Shown: positions 13,403 to 20,796 of the stretch, in pieces
How positions within the stretch are numbered: position 1 is the stretch's first letter
Layout: each line of letters begins with the position of its first letter
Assembly: GCA_028282805.1 (NCBI GenBank)
Contig: JANQHD010000046.1
Location: 1 to 35,521, forward strand
Source of the DNA: Phycisphaeraceae bacterium
GTDB lineage: Bacteria > Planctomycetota > Phycisphaerae > Phycisphaerales > Zrk34
DNA: 35,521 nt
Direction: 5' to 3'
The notes under the pieces: generated by a model
What the model was told of the DNA's origin: nothing
Databases searched by the model: none
Seen by the model: only the letters and a program-made list of their open reading frames with translations
Position numbers and translations under genes: made by a program

Positions 13403-13573
13403 ATGGAAGCGTACGAACAGCTCAAGCAACTTGTCACGGCCGCCGAGGAAGACATCCGCAAGGCCGAGGGCGGCAACAAGGCCGCCGGCACGCGTGCCCG
13501 CAAGCAGATGCAGGAGATCAAGGCGGCGGCCCAGGCCGTGCGCGTGGCGATCCTGGAAATCCGCAGCGACTGA
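13403..13573 (+). CDS. Histone H1-like Hc1 protein, short gene
   Basis: A 56-residue protein: MEAYEQLKQLVTAAEEDIRK opens it, KAEGGNKAAGTRARKQM is the core signature, and AAQAVRVAILEIRSD ends it. This matches the Hc1 (chlamydial histone H1-like, PF07432) family, of which planctomycetes have short versions. It is helical and charged and probably binds and compacts DNA; the long basic tail of chlamydial Hc1 is missing. AAGGAG stands ahead of the ATG. The 221 bp upstream are AT-richer than the surroundings and presumably hold its promoter; hairpins and a terminator follow. A single-gene, probably highly expressed unit (inference). Confidence 0.88.
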   Translation: MEAYEQLKQLVTAAEEDIRKAEGGNKAAGTRARKQMQEIKAAAQAVRVAILEIRSD

Positions 13574-13581
13574 TCCATCGT

Positions 13582-13707
13582 GCCGGGCCGGTTTTATAAG
13601 CCGGCCGACACGCAGGGATAGCTCGCAATCCACTCGACGCATCGCCGTTTGAAGCGAACGGCGGTTGCATCCAAGCCCGTCTGGCGCTTATGGTCGGACG
13701 GGCTTTT
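13582..13707 (+). terminator. Hairpin cluster and rho-independent terminator behind hc1
   Basis: Three stems follow the gene: GGCCGG/CCGGCC around TTTTATAAG (about 13585-13605), CGCCGTT/AACGGCG (about 13643-13663), and AAGCCCGTC (13673-13681) with GACGGGCTT (13697-13705), which ends in four T and is a good intrinsic terminator. No tRNA or known RNA was recognised here. Confidence 0.75.
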
Positions 13708-13747
13708 AACGTCGCACGCCCGCCAACCGGCCCCGCAGGATACACAC

Positions 13748-14227
13748 ATGGCCAAGCAGTTCTTATTCGACCTCGACCAATACGACCTGAGCACCGTTCT
13801 GTTGAACAAGGACCAGATCGCCGAGATCAACCCCCACCGCGGCGACATGGCGCTGCTCGACGGCGTGTTCCACATGAACCAGCGCGGCGAGACGCTCTGG
13901 GCCATCGGCTACAAGGACATCCGTGACGACGAGTTCTGGGTGCCCGGCCACATCCCCGGCCGACCGGTCTACCCCGGCGTGCTCATGATCGAATCCGCCG
14001 CGCAGCTCGCGTCGTTCCTGTTCATCCACGAGCAGCCCGACACCGAGTTCATGGGCTTCACCGGCTGCGACGCCGCGAAGTTCCGCGGCCAGGTCACCCC
14101 CGGCGATCGGTTGCTGATCCTCGGCCGCGAGGTCAAACGCAACCGCCGCCGCATCGTCTGCTACTGCCAGGGCGTCGTCGACGGCAAGATGGTCTTCGAG
14201 GTCGAGATCACCGGGATGCCGATCTGA
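13748..14227 (+). CDS. FabZ-like 3-hydroxyacyl-ACP dehydratase
   Basis: A 159-residue hotdog-fold protein. INPHRGDMALLDGV (residues 27-40) corresponds to the conserved PHR segment and GHIPGRPVYPGVLMIESAAQ (67-86) to the active-site helix; the catalytic pair His68 and Glu82 has the normal 14-residue spacing. It should dehydrate 3-hydroxyacyl-ACP. It is not next to the ketosynthase genes at 5438-8498, but could serve the same pathway. Planctomycetes often carry several FabZ paralogs, so a role in housekeeping fatty-acid synthesis is not assured. A repeat array begins about 3 bp behind the stop. Confidence 0.9.
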   Translation: MAKQFLFDLDQYDLSTVLLNKDQIAEINPHRGDMALLDGVFHMNQRGETLWAIGYKDIRDDEFWVPGHIPGRPVYPGVLMIESAAQLASFLFIHEQPDTEFMGFTGCDAAKFRGQVTPGDRLLILGREVKRNRRRIVCYCQGVVDGKMVFEVEITGMPI

Positions 14228-14231
14228 GGCG

Positions 14232-14266
14232 AGGCTTGAGGCGTGAGACTTGAGGCTTGAGTCATG
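14232..14266. repeat. AGGCTTG heptamer array, single arm
   Basis: Four units (AGGCTTG, AGGCGTG, AGACTTG, AGGCTTG) fill the gap between the FabZ-like gene and the UvrC-like gene and end in AGTCATG, whose ATG is the start codon of the latter. The unit and terminus match those of four-helix-bundle unit A, but no inverted partner and no four-helix-bundle gene is present. Confidence 0.92.
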
Positions 14267-15439
14267 AGCGAGCTGACCGTCAACGCACCGGCGCTCCGCT
14301 TCGCGCTCGATGTTGAGCCGGGTATCGATGTCGAAACTTGGCGGCTTTCCGTGCCGGCCAAGGGCGCGTGTTACGCGCTGCTCGACGGCGGGGGGCGGCC
14401 GATCCTGCTGGGCACGGCCGCGTCGCTGCGCGCGGCGCTGGTCGGCCGGCTCGGCGAACGGGCCGACGACGAGCCAACCAAGCGCGCCGACTACCGCGCC
14501 GTGACGCGCCGGGTCGTCTGGCGGCTCGCCCACAGCCGGTTCGAGCGCGACTGGCTGTACCTCGAGCACGCGCGGGCGATGTTCCCCAAAACCTTGAGTT
14601 CGATGATCCGCCGGTGGCGGGCGCACTGGGTGAGCGTCGAGCCCGACGCCGAGCACCCGCGGTTCGTCGCGTCGCGCCAGCCCAAGGCCGGCGCCGAGTC
14701 GTTCGGCCCGATGCCCACCGCCCAGTCGTCGCGCGCGGCCGTCGAGGCGCTCGAAGACCTGTTCGACCTGTGCCGGTACCACGACGTGCTCGTGCAGTCG
14801 CCCCACGGCCAGGCGTGTGCGTACAAAGAGATGGGCAAGTGCCCCGCGCCGTGCGATGGGTCGGTGCCGCTCGACGAATACCGCGCGCAGGTCGGTGCGG
14901 CGCTGGCGTTCTGCCGCGACCCCGAGGCGGGCGTCGCCGGGTTCGAGCAACAGATGCGCCGCGCCGCCGACGGGCTGCGTTTCGAGTTGGCCGGGGCGTT
15001 GAAAGCGAAGCTCGACCGCGCCGCCGTGTTCCGCGGCGAGGCGCTGGCGCAGTGGCGCAGCTGCGACGCGTTGCGCTTCGCCTGCTTGCAGCGCGGCTCA
15101 CGCAAGGGCGCGGCGCGCGTGTTCGTCGTCACGCCCGGCCGCATCGCCTTCGCCGGCGAAGTGCAGCCGAAACAAATCGAACCGCAGCTCGACTGGTTGG
15201 CGCAGCGCCTGCCGCGCTGGCTCGACGACGCGCCGCTGCGGCTCGACGCCGCCGGGCAGCAGCGGCTCGGGCTGGTCGCCTGGCACCTGTTGCGCGGCGA
15301 CCGGCAGCCGGGCGTGTACATCGGGCGCGACCAATGCGGCGAGCCGGCGCAGCTCCACGCGGCGCTCGACACGCTCGGCGGGCGCACCGACAGCCCCGAC
15401 GAGTCCGCCGAACAGGCGTCCGACGAGGCGTCCGATTGA
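14264..15439 (+). CDS. UvrC N-terminal-half homolog without nuclease domain
   Basis: A 391-residue protein resembling the first half of excinuclease UvrC. A degenerate GIY-YIG region (about residues 30-70, ACYALLDGGGRPILLGTAASLR) is followed by the UvrC Cys-rich segment (about 165-200, LCRYHDVLV, YKEMGKCPAPCDG) and a UVR-type helix pair (about 225-260, FEQQMRRAADGLRFELAGALKAKLDRA) that in UvrC contacts UvrB. The rest does not look like the RNase H-type endonuclease or HhH domains of full UvrC. It could be a Cho-like accessory incision protein or a non-catalytic UvrB-binding factor. Its start codon lies in the AGTCATG end of the repeat. Similar half-size UvrC-like proteins may be common in this phylum; I cannot check. 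Confidence 0.75.
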   Translation: MSELTVNAPALRFALDVEPGIDVETWRLSVPAKGACYALLDGGGRPILLGTAASLRAALVGRLGERADDEPTKRADYRAVTRRVVWRLAHSRFERDWLYLEHARAMFPKTLSSMIRRWRAHWVSVEPDAEHPRFVASRQPKAGAESFGPMPTAQSSRAAVEALEDLFDLCRYHDVLVQSPHGQACAYKEMGKCPAPCDGSVPLDEYRAQVGAALAFCRDPEAGVAGFEQQMRRAADGLRFELAGALKAKLDRAAVFRGEALAQWRSCDALRFACLQRGSRKGAARVFVVTPGRIAFAGEVQPKQIEPQLDWLAQRLPRWLDDAPLRLDAAGQQRLGLVAWHLLRGDRQPGVYIGRDQCGEPAQLHAALDTLGGRTDSPDESAEQASDEASD

Positions 15440-15448
15440 GGTTGGGGG

Positions 15449-16063
15449 TTACGCGTTCTCGGTGGGTTGCGCTGCGGCTTCGTCTTCCGGCTCTTTCAGG
15501 CCGAGTGCTTGCTCGATGTGTTCCAGCACCGCGTCGGCGCCCTTGTACTTCCAGTCGTCGAGCTTGAACGCGCCCGTCGCGGTCGGGCCCTCGTAGTGAA
15601 GCACGGCGATGCCCTTCGACTTCCACAGGTCCTTGTCGATGTGCTTGATCGACTCCAGCGGCACGACGACGCGGGTGAACTTGAAGCCCTCTTCGTCGAC
15701 CCAAGGCTTGCGCCGGCCGTGGTACAGCAGCCAGCCGATCGACAGCACGCCGATGGGGAAGCAGATGCCCGCCATGATGAACTGCGCGGTGATGTCGCCG
15801 TCGGTGACCTCCTCGAAGTCCTTGGGCGAGATCTTCTCGGGGTCGAGGCCTTGCCCGATCGCTTTGGGTTTCCACACCTCTTCGTCGAGCTCGCGCCAGT
15901 TGCCCTGCTCGTCCTGCGTGTGGGTCAGTTCGTACAGCATCTTCTTGTGGGGGTAGCCGACCTTGCCGTCGTACAGGCAGTAGAACCCGAAGCCCGTAAA
16001 AGCGACGGTGATCAGCAGCAGCCGAACCGACCATTCCTTGTTGATCTTCGTGTAGATCGCCAT
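15449..16063 (-). CDS. Conserved-looking two-helix membrane protein of unknown function
   Basis: A 204-residue protein with two transmembrane segments (about residues 13-31, VRLLLITVAFTGFGFYCLY, and about 93-112, FIMAGICFPIGVLSIGWLLY). The intervening loop is charged, and a PH-like soluble domain may follow (about 115-190, FKFTRVVVPLESIKHIDKDLW, YEGPTATGAFKLDDWKYKG), reminiscent of bacterial PH-domain membrane proteins; that is tentative. GAGGGATTC precedes the ATG. It converges with the UvrC-like gene (9 bp apart). No function assigned. Confidence 0.8.
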   Translation of the reverse strand: MAIYTKINKEWSVRLLLITVAFTGFGFYCLYDGKVGYPHKKMLYELTHTQDEQGNWRELDEEVWKPKAIGQGLDPEKISPKDFEEVTDGDITAQFIMAGICFPIGVLSIGWLLYHGRRKPWVDEEGFKFTRVVVPLESIKHIDKDLWKSKGIAVLHYEGPTATGAFKLDDWKYKGADAVLEHIEQALGLKEPEDEAAAQPTENA

Positions 16064-16101
16064 GAATCCCTCGTTTTTGCCAGAGCGGTTGGCCGGTCAG
16101 G

Positions 16102-16314
16102 TTATTTGATGCGTTCGAGCGCGTCGAGCGTCTTACTCCACCATCGGTCGAAAGCGGCCCTCGCTGCAGGCACGCGCAGCATCGCCGAGAACCCGCCCTC
16201 GTCGACCCGCCGGCGGGGGATCCGCGGCAGCGGGTGGTCGGTCTGCAGCGCCCAGTTCAGCCAGGCGTTGGTCTCGGCGATCATCCTCTCGCGGTGGTCG
16301 TATCGGTTGCGCAT
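16102..16314 (-). CDS. Small hypothetical protein
   Basis: A 70-residue basic protein beginning MRNRYDHRERMIAETNAWLNWAL and ending in a Trp-rich helix (RAAFDRWWSKTLDAL). No domain recognised. The ATG at 16314 was preferred; a TTG at 16359 would add 15 residues. No strong ribosome-binding site is visible. It lies upstream of the membrane protein gene on the same strand, 38 bp away, and may share its transcript. The conserved-looking charged and Trp residues argue for a real gene, but support is modest. Confidence 0.5.
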   Translation of the reverse strand: MRNRYDHRERMIAETNAWLNWALQTDHPLPRIPRRRVDEGGFSAMLRVPAARAAFDRWWSKTLDALERIK

Positions 16315-16391
16315 GATCAGGCCCGATGGTGCTTTGAAAGAGATGAAAACTGCCCTCAAGTATACGCCCGGTTCTACGACGACGCAGCAGA

Positions 16392-16877
16392 TTAGTTCGC
16401 GTCATCTCCCAACACCTCGGCCCACCGGCCCCGGCGCGCCCCGCGGGCGTAGCGGTCGAGGCGGGCGAACCACGCCGACGCGCGGCAGGGCGTCGTAACG
16501 TCATGCGGCGCAACGCCTTGGTCGATCAACTGCTCGTTGATAAAACGCCCGTCGTCGGTGTACACGTACGCCCCGACCGGCGCATCGGTGTCCAGTTCCA
16601 CCGTGACGCCGACCCAAACCTCGCCCGCCGCCAGGTCGCCGTGCCGGCCGTCCGGCCAGGCGCCGAGGCCCGCGAGGGTGACGTCGGTGGGCTGGTCGCG
16701 GTTTTCCAGTTGCACGCGCAGCGTTCGGCTGTCGACCACCGCCACCACCCGGCCCCGCGCCCCGTCGAGCCCGTCGCTGCGCTCGGCCGGCGCAAAGGGC
16801 CCAAGCCACACCCACGCCCCGGCCAGCACCAGCGCCACCGCCAGCACGATCGGCCAACTTTTCGTCATGCCCGTCAT
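16392..16877 (-). CDS. Membrane-anchored SNase-like (thermonuclease-fold) protein, degenerate
   Basis: A 161-residue protein with an N-terminal membrane helix (about residues 6-27) and an SNase-like OB-fold domain: GRVVAVVDSRTLRVQLENRDQPTDV corresponds to the first strands, and VYTDDGRFINEQLIDQGVA plus FARLDRYARGARRGRW to the C-terminal signature. The Ca-binding and catalytic positions of active staphylococcal-type nucleases (VDGDT, the PE pair) are not kept, so nuclease activity is doubtful. It is divergent from the DciA-like gene. It may be a structural or binding member of the fold. Confidence 0.7.
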   Translation of the reverse strand: MTGMTKSWPIVLAVALVLAGAWVWLGPFAPAERSDGLDGARGRVVAVVDSRTLRVQLENRDQPTDVTLAGLGAWPDGRHGDLAAGEVWVGVTVELDTDAPVGAYVYTDDGRFINEQLIDQGVAPHDVTTPCRASAWFARLDRYARGARRGRWAEVLGDDAN

Positions 16878-16908
16878 GGCACCAGCGTACCCGCCGCCCG
16901 GCGTCGGT

Positions 16909-16914
16909 TACAAT
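16909..16914 (+). promoter_or_regulatory. -10-like hexamer TACAAT, probable leaderless start
   Basis: TACAAT is followed by 7 nt and the ATG at 16922; no Shine-Dalgarno sequence fits in between. Confidence 0.45.
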
Positions 16915-16921
16915 CGCCGCC

Positions 16922-17278
16922 ATGAACCCCGCCGAACCAGACCCCCGCCCGGTCGACCCGCGCCACGCCTGGCGTCGGCGCGACGACCGCACCGCGCCGC
17001 TCGGGGCGGTGGTCGAGCGGTTCTGGGACAAGCGCTACGCCCGGCCGCACCGGCAGCTGGCCGAGGTCGTGCCGCTGTGGGAGCGGTTGCTGCCCGCGGC
17101 GTTGGTCGGCCGATCGATGCTGCGTTCGCTGCACCGCGGCGTGCTGACGGTGATCGTCGCCGACGCCGCCACGCTCTACCAGCTCGACCGCGCCCTGCGC
17201 GCCGGCGTCGAAAAACAGATCGCCCGCCAATCCGCCGGCAAGGTCCGCCGCATCAAGCTCGAACAAGGAAAGATGTAG
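16922..17278 (+). CDS. DciA-like DUF721 protein
   Basis: A 118-residue protein with the DUF721 pattern: WRRRDDRTAPLGAVVERF at the start, then VPLWERLLPAALVGRSMLRSLHRGVLTVIVADAATLYQL (given in parts) and the basic end QSAGKVRRIKLEQGKM. DUF721 includes DciA, the loader of the replicative helicase DnaB in bacteria that lack DnaC/DnaI, with a KH-like fold. Whether this is the genuine DciA or a paralog cannot be settled; its position away from dnaA is neutral. A -10-like TACAAT just before the ATG suggests leaderless translation. A heptamer array starts 2 bp behind the stop. Confidence 0.78.
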   Translation: MNPAEPDPRPVDPRHAWRRRDDRTAPLGAVVERFWDKRYARPHRQLAEVVPLWERLLPAALVGRSMLRSLHRGVLTVIVADAATLYQLDRALRAGVEKQIARQSAGKVRRIKLEQGKM

Positions 17279-17280
17279 AA

Positions 17281-17394
17281 GTGCGGAGTTCGGAGTGCGG
17301 AGTGCGGAGTCACTTTCGACACGTTTAGCCGCGACCCGCAGGGGAGCGCTTCCCCCGGAACCCGAGCCCCGGAACCCGGCCCCCAGAACCCGCG
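17281..17394. repeat. GTGCGGA heptamer array, REP-like core and CCGGAACCCG repeats
   Basis: Four units (GTGCGGA, GTTCGGA, GTGCGGA, GTGCGGA; 17281-17308) start right behind the DciA stop. They are followed by GTTTAGCCGCGACCCGCAGG (17326-17345) and three loose repeats of CCGGAACCCG (about 17355-17391), which are weakly complementary to the first array. The GTTTAGC...CCCGCAGGG core recurs in inverted order at 29497-29530. Confidence 0.8.
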
Positions 17395-17397
17395 CAC

Positions 17398-17432
17398 AAA
17401 AAAGGCGGCCAGAAGCGGTACTTCTGGTCGCC
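17398..17432 (-). terminator. Rho-independent terminator of the HDOD gene
   Basis: On the minus strand a 12-bp stem (GGCGACCAGAAG with CTTCTGGCCGCC, one G-T pair, loop of 5) is followed by TTTTTT (17403-17398). It lies 58 bp behind the HDOD stop codon. Confidence 0.88.
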
Positions 17433-17489
17433 CGGAGGGAGAAAGAGAGACGCCAAAATGAAACTGCGCCGCGGGGTACCCGCTTCGGC

Positions 17490-18395
17490 TCACGAAGACA
17501 TGAGCTGAGCGGCAACCTCGACCGCGGCGGGGAGTTCTTGTTCGACCTCGCTGAGTTGCTCGGCGGTGAGCTTGAGCACGTCGGTCACGCCCTCATCGAA
17601 CTCGGGGCGGTCGACGGTGCCGGTGTAGCCGACGCCGTGCCGGGCCGCGAGCACGTCGGCGACGTGGACCAGGCTCACGATGAGCTGGCTGTCGCCTTCG
17701 AGTTGCAGCGGGCGGTGGTGGTAGCCGGCGACGTGGGCGAGGAACTTGGGGAACTTCCACTGCGTGCACAGGGCGAAGCCGAGTTCCTCGTGGGTGACGC
17801 CGAAGACTTGGAGTTCTGCCTGGCGGAAGGTCAGGCCGCCGTCGGCCTTGGCGTTGAGCTGCTCGAAGACCTTGACGAGCTTGGCCCGGCGGGCCTGCAT
17901 CTCGACCATGATGCCGATGTCGTGGATCAGGCCGGAGAGGAACGCCTCGTCGGGCAGGTTGAGGCTGATCTTGTCGGCCAGCAGCCGCACGCCCGCGGCC
18001 ACGCCCAGCGAGTGCTCCCACAGGTCGGGGGCGCTGAAGCTGGGGCAGAGCCGGCCGCCGCGGAAGAGCTTGGCCAGCGAGGCGGCGATGGCGATGTTCT
18101 TCACGGCGTTGAGGCCGAGCAGGACGATGGCGCGGTTGATCGAGCCGATCTGTCCGGGCAGGGCGTAGAAGGCGGAGTTGACGACCTTGAGCACGCGTGC
18201 GGAGAGGGCGGGGTCGTTGGCGATGACCATGTGCAGGTCGTGGGCCGTGGAATCCGGGCTCTCGACGAGCTCGATGATCTTGACGGTGATTTCGGGCAGC
18301 GTGGCGATGTGAGAGATGTCGTCGATCGCCTCACAGATGATCTTCTTCTTCGCCTCGTTGCTGAGCCCGCCAGTATTTGTGCTGATCGTTGACAT
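17490..18395 (-). CDS. HDOD domain signalling protein
   Basis: A 301-residue protein with an HDOD (HD-related output) domain: the N-terminal ISHIATLPEITVKIIELVESP, then NDPALSARVLKVVNSAFYALPGQIGSINRAIVLLGLNAV (given in parts), both highly characteristic, and the later FLSGLIHDIGIMVEMQ and AHVAGYHHRPLQ. HDOD domains lack phosphodiesterase activity and serve as output or scaffold in motility, stress or c-di-GMP signalling. No receiver, GGDEF or EAL domain is attached. The start at 18395 has GGGAG nearby; an upstream in-frame start at 18434 is less likely. A strong terminator follows. RdgB lies upstream on the same strand, 168 bp away. Confidence 0.92.
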   Translation of the reverse strand: MSTISTNTGGLSNEAKKKIICEAIDDISHIATLPEITVKIIELVESPDSTAHDLHMVIANDPALSARVLKVVNSAFYALPGQIGSINRAIVLLGLNAVKNIAIAASLAKLFRGGRLCPSFSAPDLWEHSLGVAAGVRLLADKISLNLPDEAFLSGLIHDIGIMVEMQARRAKLVKVFEQLNAKADGGLTFRQAELQVFGVTHEELGFALCTQWKFPKFLAHVAGYHHRPLQLEGDSQLIVSLVHVADVLAARHGVGYTGTVDRPEFDEGVTDVLKLTAEQLSEVEQELPAAVEVAAQLMSS

Positions 18396-18563
18396 ACGCT
18401 CCCACTCCGGCCCGAATCTGGTCACGAGCGACACCGGTTAACCGTAATTCATGATCGGTTGTTTGGCGGGTCACTTTGATCGGCGGGCGGGCGTGGGGCG
18501 GAATTGTTTTGTGGGCGGGGCGCAGGCGTTATGCGCGTTACAACCCGAACAGCTTCGCGCCGC

Positions 18564-19190
18564 TCAGGCGTCGGGCGCAAGCTTGGCGAGCGCGGCGACG
18601 AGGCGTTGGACGGCGTTGCCGCGGTGGCTGACGGCGTTTTTCTGCTCGGGCGCGAGCTCGGCGGCGGTCTTGCCCAGCGTTTCGACGATAAACAGCGGGT
18701 CGTAGCCGAAGCCGCTTTGGCCGCGTGGGGCGTGGGCGATGCGGCCGGCGACCGTGCCGCGGGCCTGCGCCCAGGTCATGCGCTCGTCGGCGAGCACCAT
18801 GACGCAGACGAAGTGGGCGGTGCGTTTTTTATCCGGCACGCCGGCCAGCTCGGCGAGGAGCCGTTGGTTATTGGCCGCGTCGCGGGCCGGCCGGTCGCCG
18901 TCGACCCCGGCGTATCGGGCGCTGAGCACGCCCGGGGCCCCGCCGAGGGCGTCGACGCACAGGCCGCTGTCGTCGGCGAGGGCGGGCCGGCCGGACAGGC
19001 GGGCGTAGTGGCGGGCCTTGAGCAGGGCGTTGCCTTCGAAGGTGGGTTGGTCTTCGACCGGCTCGGGGACGTTTGCGCCGAGCTGCTCCAAGCCCTCGAC
19101 GGTGAAGCCGAGGGGCTGAAGAATCTGGCGGGCTTCGTTCAATTTGCCCGCGTTGGACGTGGCGAACAGGATGGTTTGCGGTAAACTCAT
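18564..19190 (-). CDS. rdgB: XTP/dITP pyrophosphatase (RdgB/HAM1)
   Basis: A 208-residue house-cleaning enzyme that hydrolyses dITP, XTP and related non-canonical purine nucleotides to the monophosphate. The diagnostic FATSNAGKLNEAR (residues 9-21), PTFEGNALLKARHYA, LADDSGLCVDALGGAPGVLSARYAG (given in part as LADDSGLCVDALGG) and SGFGYDPLFIVETLG, plus the C-terminal SHRGNAVQRL, are all present, with the catalytic Asp in DDSG. Length is normal. A -10-like TATCCT lies 7 nt before the ATG, so this may be another leaderless gene. It is divergent from the ferredoxin-NADP reductase-like gene. Confidence 0.96.
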   Translation of the reverse strand: MSLPQTILFATSNAGKLNEARQILQPLGFTVEGLEQLGANVPEPVEDQPTFEGNALLKARHYARLSGRPALADDSGLCVDALGGAPGVLSARYAGVDGDRPARDAANNQRLLAELAGVPDKKRTAHFVCVMVLADERMTWAQARGTVAGRIAHAPRGQSGFGYDPLFIVETLGKTAAELAPEQKNAVSHRGNAVQRLVAALAKLAPDA

Positions 19191-19197
19191 GCTCGTG

Positions 19198-19203
19198 AGG
19201 ATA
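19198..19203 (-). promoter_or_regulatory. -10-like hexamer TATCCT, probable leaderless start of rdgB
   Basis: On the minus strand TATCCT lies 7 nt before the rdgB ATG at 19190. A weaker case than the others since the match to consensus is poorer. Confidence 0.35.
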
Positions 19204-19254
19204 ATCGATTCTCACCCGACGCCCCACACCGACAACACGAAAGAGTCGACCACT

Positions 19255-20667
19255 ATGTCGCAGTCGCAGGAAGGGTCAGGCACAGGACAAACCACACCAT
19301 CCGCATCCGCGATCGGCAGCGAGGGCAACCCGCTGCGTGTCGCCGTGGTGGGCAGCGGGCCCAGCGGCTTCTACGCGACCGATGCGCTGTTCAAGAGCGA
19401 CATCTCGGTTGTCGTGTCGATGTTCGAGAAGCTGCCCGCCCCCTTCGGGCTGGTGCGGTTCGGCGTCGCGCCCGACCACGCGAAGATCCGCAACGTGGTC
19501 AAGACGTTCGAGAAGACGGCCGCCCACGAAGACTTCCGCTACTACGGCAACGTCGCCGTGGGCGAGGACATCACCGTCGAGGAGCTGAAGCGGCACTTCG
19601 ACGCGGTCGTGCTGGCGTTCGGCGCGCAGACCGACCGGTCGCTGGGCATCGCCGGCGAAGACCTGGCCCGCAGCTACACCGCCACGGAGTTCTGCGCGTG
19701 GTACAACGGCCACCCCGAGTACCGCGGCTGCGGGTTCGACCTGAGCCAGGAGACGGCGGTGGTCATCGGGCAGGGCAACGTCGCCGCGGACGTGGCGCGC
19801 GTGCTCGCGATGCCGGCCGAGGACCTGGAAAAAACCGACATGGCCACCCACGCCGTCGAGGCGCTCAAGCGCAGCAAGGTCAAGACCGTGCACGTGGTCG
19901 GGCGGCGCGGCCCGGTGCAGGCGAAGTTCACCCCCAAGGAGCTCAGCGAGCTGGCCGAGATCCCCGGGTGCGACTTCGTCATCGACGCGAAGTACCTGGA
20001 CATCTCGGACACCGACCAGGCCGAGCTGAACCTGCCGCAGAGCAAGTCGAACCAGCGCAACTTCGACATCCTCAAGGAAGTGGTGGCCAACGCGTCGGCG
20101 GGCAACGAGCGCAAGCTGGTGATGCACTTTTACAAGAGCCCCAAGGCGTTGACCGGTGCGGGGGGCGTGGAAGCGGTGACGCTGGAGATCAACAAGATGG
20201 CCGGGGAGCCGGGCAACCAGTGGGCCGAGGGCACGGGCGAGACCGAGACGCTTGCGTGCGGGGTGCTGTTCCGCAGCGTGGGTTACCGCGGGGTGGCGTT
20301 GGAGGGGGTGCCGTTCGACGAGAAGAAGGGGACCGTGCCCAACGAGGCCGGGCGGGTCACCGGCGCCTTTCAGATGTACGTCGCCGGGTGGATCAAGCGC
20401 GGCCCGTCGGGGCTGATCGGCACGAACAAGGGCGACTCGGCGGCGACGGTGGACACGCTGTTGTGTGATTTGCCCAACTTCAGGCCCGCCGAGGTGCGCG
20501 ACGACGCGGCGGTGGAAGGCCTGCTTCGGGAGCGGGGCGTGCGTTTTGTCAGCTACGCGGACTGGAAGAAGATCGACGCGGCGGAACTCGAACGCGGCGC
20601 CGCGGTGGGCAAACCGCGCGACAACTTCACGGACGTGGCGTCGATGCTCGGCGTGCTCGACGTGTAA
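19255..20667 (+). CDS. Ferredoxin/adrenodoxin-NADP+ reductase-like flavoprotein (FprA type)
   Basis: A 470-residue two-dinucleotide-binding flavoprotein. The FAD fold starts at RVAVVGSGPSGFYATDAL (about residues 24-41), APFGLVRFGVAPDH follows, the NADP fold is marked by AVVIGQGNVAADVARVL (about 164-180) and VVGRRGPVQAKFT, and a C-terminal GWIKRGPSGLIGTNKGD (about 380-396) is diagnostic of the adrenodoxin reductase/FprA family. It transfers electrons between NADPH and ferredoxin. The start at 19255 leaves a short Ser/Thr-rich leader; further upstream in-frame starts would overlap the divergent rdgB. A candidate -10 GATAAT lies at 19200-19205. Confidence 0.92.
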   Translation: MSQSQEGSGTGQTTPSASAIGSEGNPLRVAVVGSGPSGFYATDALFKSDISVVVSMFEKLPAPFGLVRFGVAPDHAKIRNVVKTFEKTAAHEDFRYYGNVAVGEDITVEELKRHFDAVVLAFGAQTDRSLGIAGEDLARSYTATEFCAWYNGHPEYRGCGFDLSQETAVVIGQGNVAADVARVLAMPAEDLEKTDMATHAVEALKRSKVKTVHVVGRRGPVQAKFTPKELSELAEIPGCDFVIDAKYLDISDTDQAELNLPQSKSNQRNFDILKEVVANASAGNERKLVMHFYKSPKALTGAGGVEAVTLEINKMAGEPGNQWAEGTGETETLACGVLFRSVGYRGVALEGVPFDEKKGTVPNEAGRVTGAFQMYVAGWIKRGPSGLIGTNKGDSAATVDTLLCDLPNFRPAEVRDDAAVEGLLRERGVRFVSYADWKKIDAAELERGAAVGKPRDNFTDVASMLGVLDV

Positions 20668-20796
20668 TTTGGTCGGCTTTTGCCCCGATGATTTGCAACA
20701 AACCGCTTGCCCGGGGCGTCTGTTGCGACGTACACTGACTGACCGCCGCGTGCCGCGCGGCGATTCACCGACAGTTTTTTTGTAAGGGAGACGAGA

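Noticed and set aside
13574-13747. tRNA or structured ncRNA behind the Hc1 gene
   Set aside because: Several stems are present, but no cloverleaf, no TTCRA loop and no CCA; the last stem is a plain terminator.
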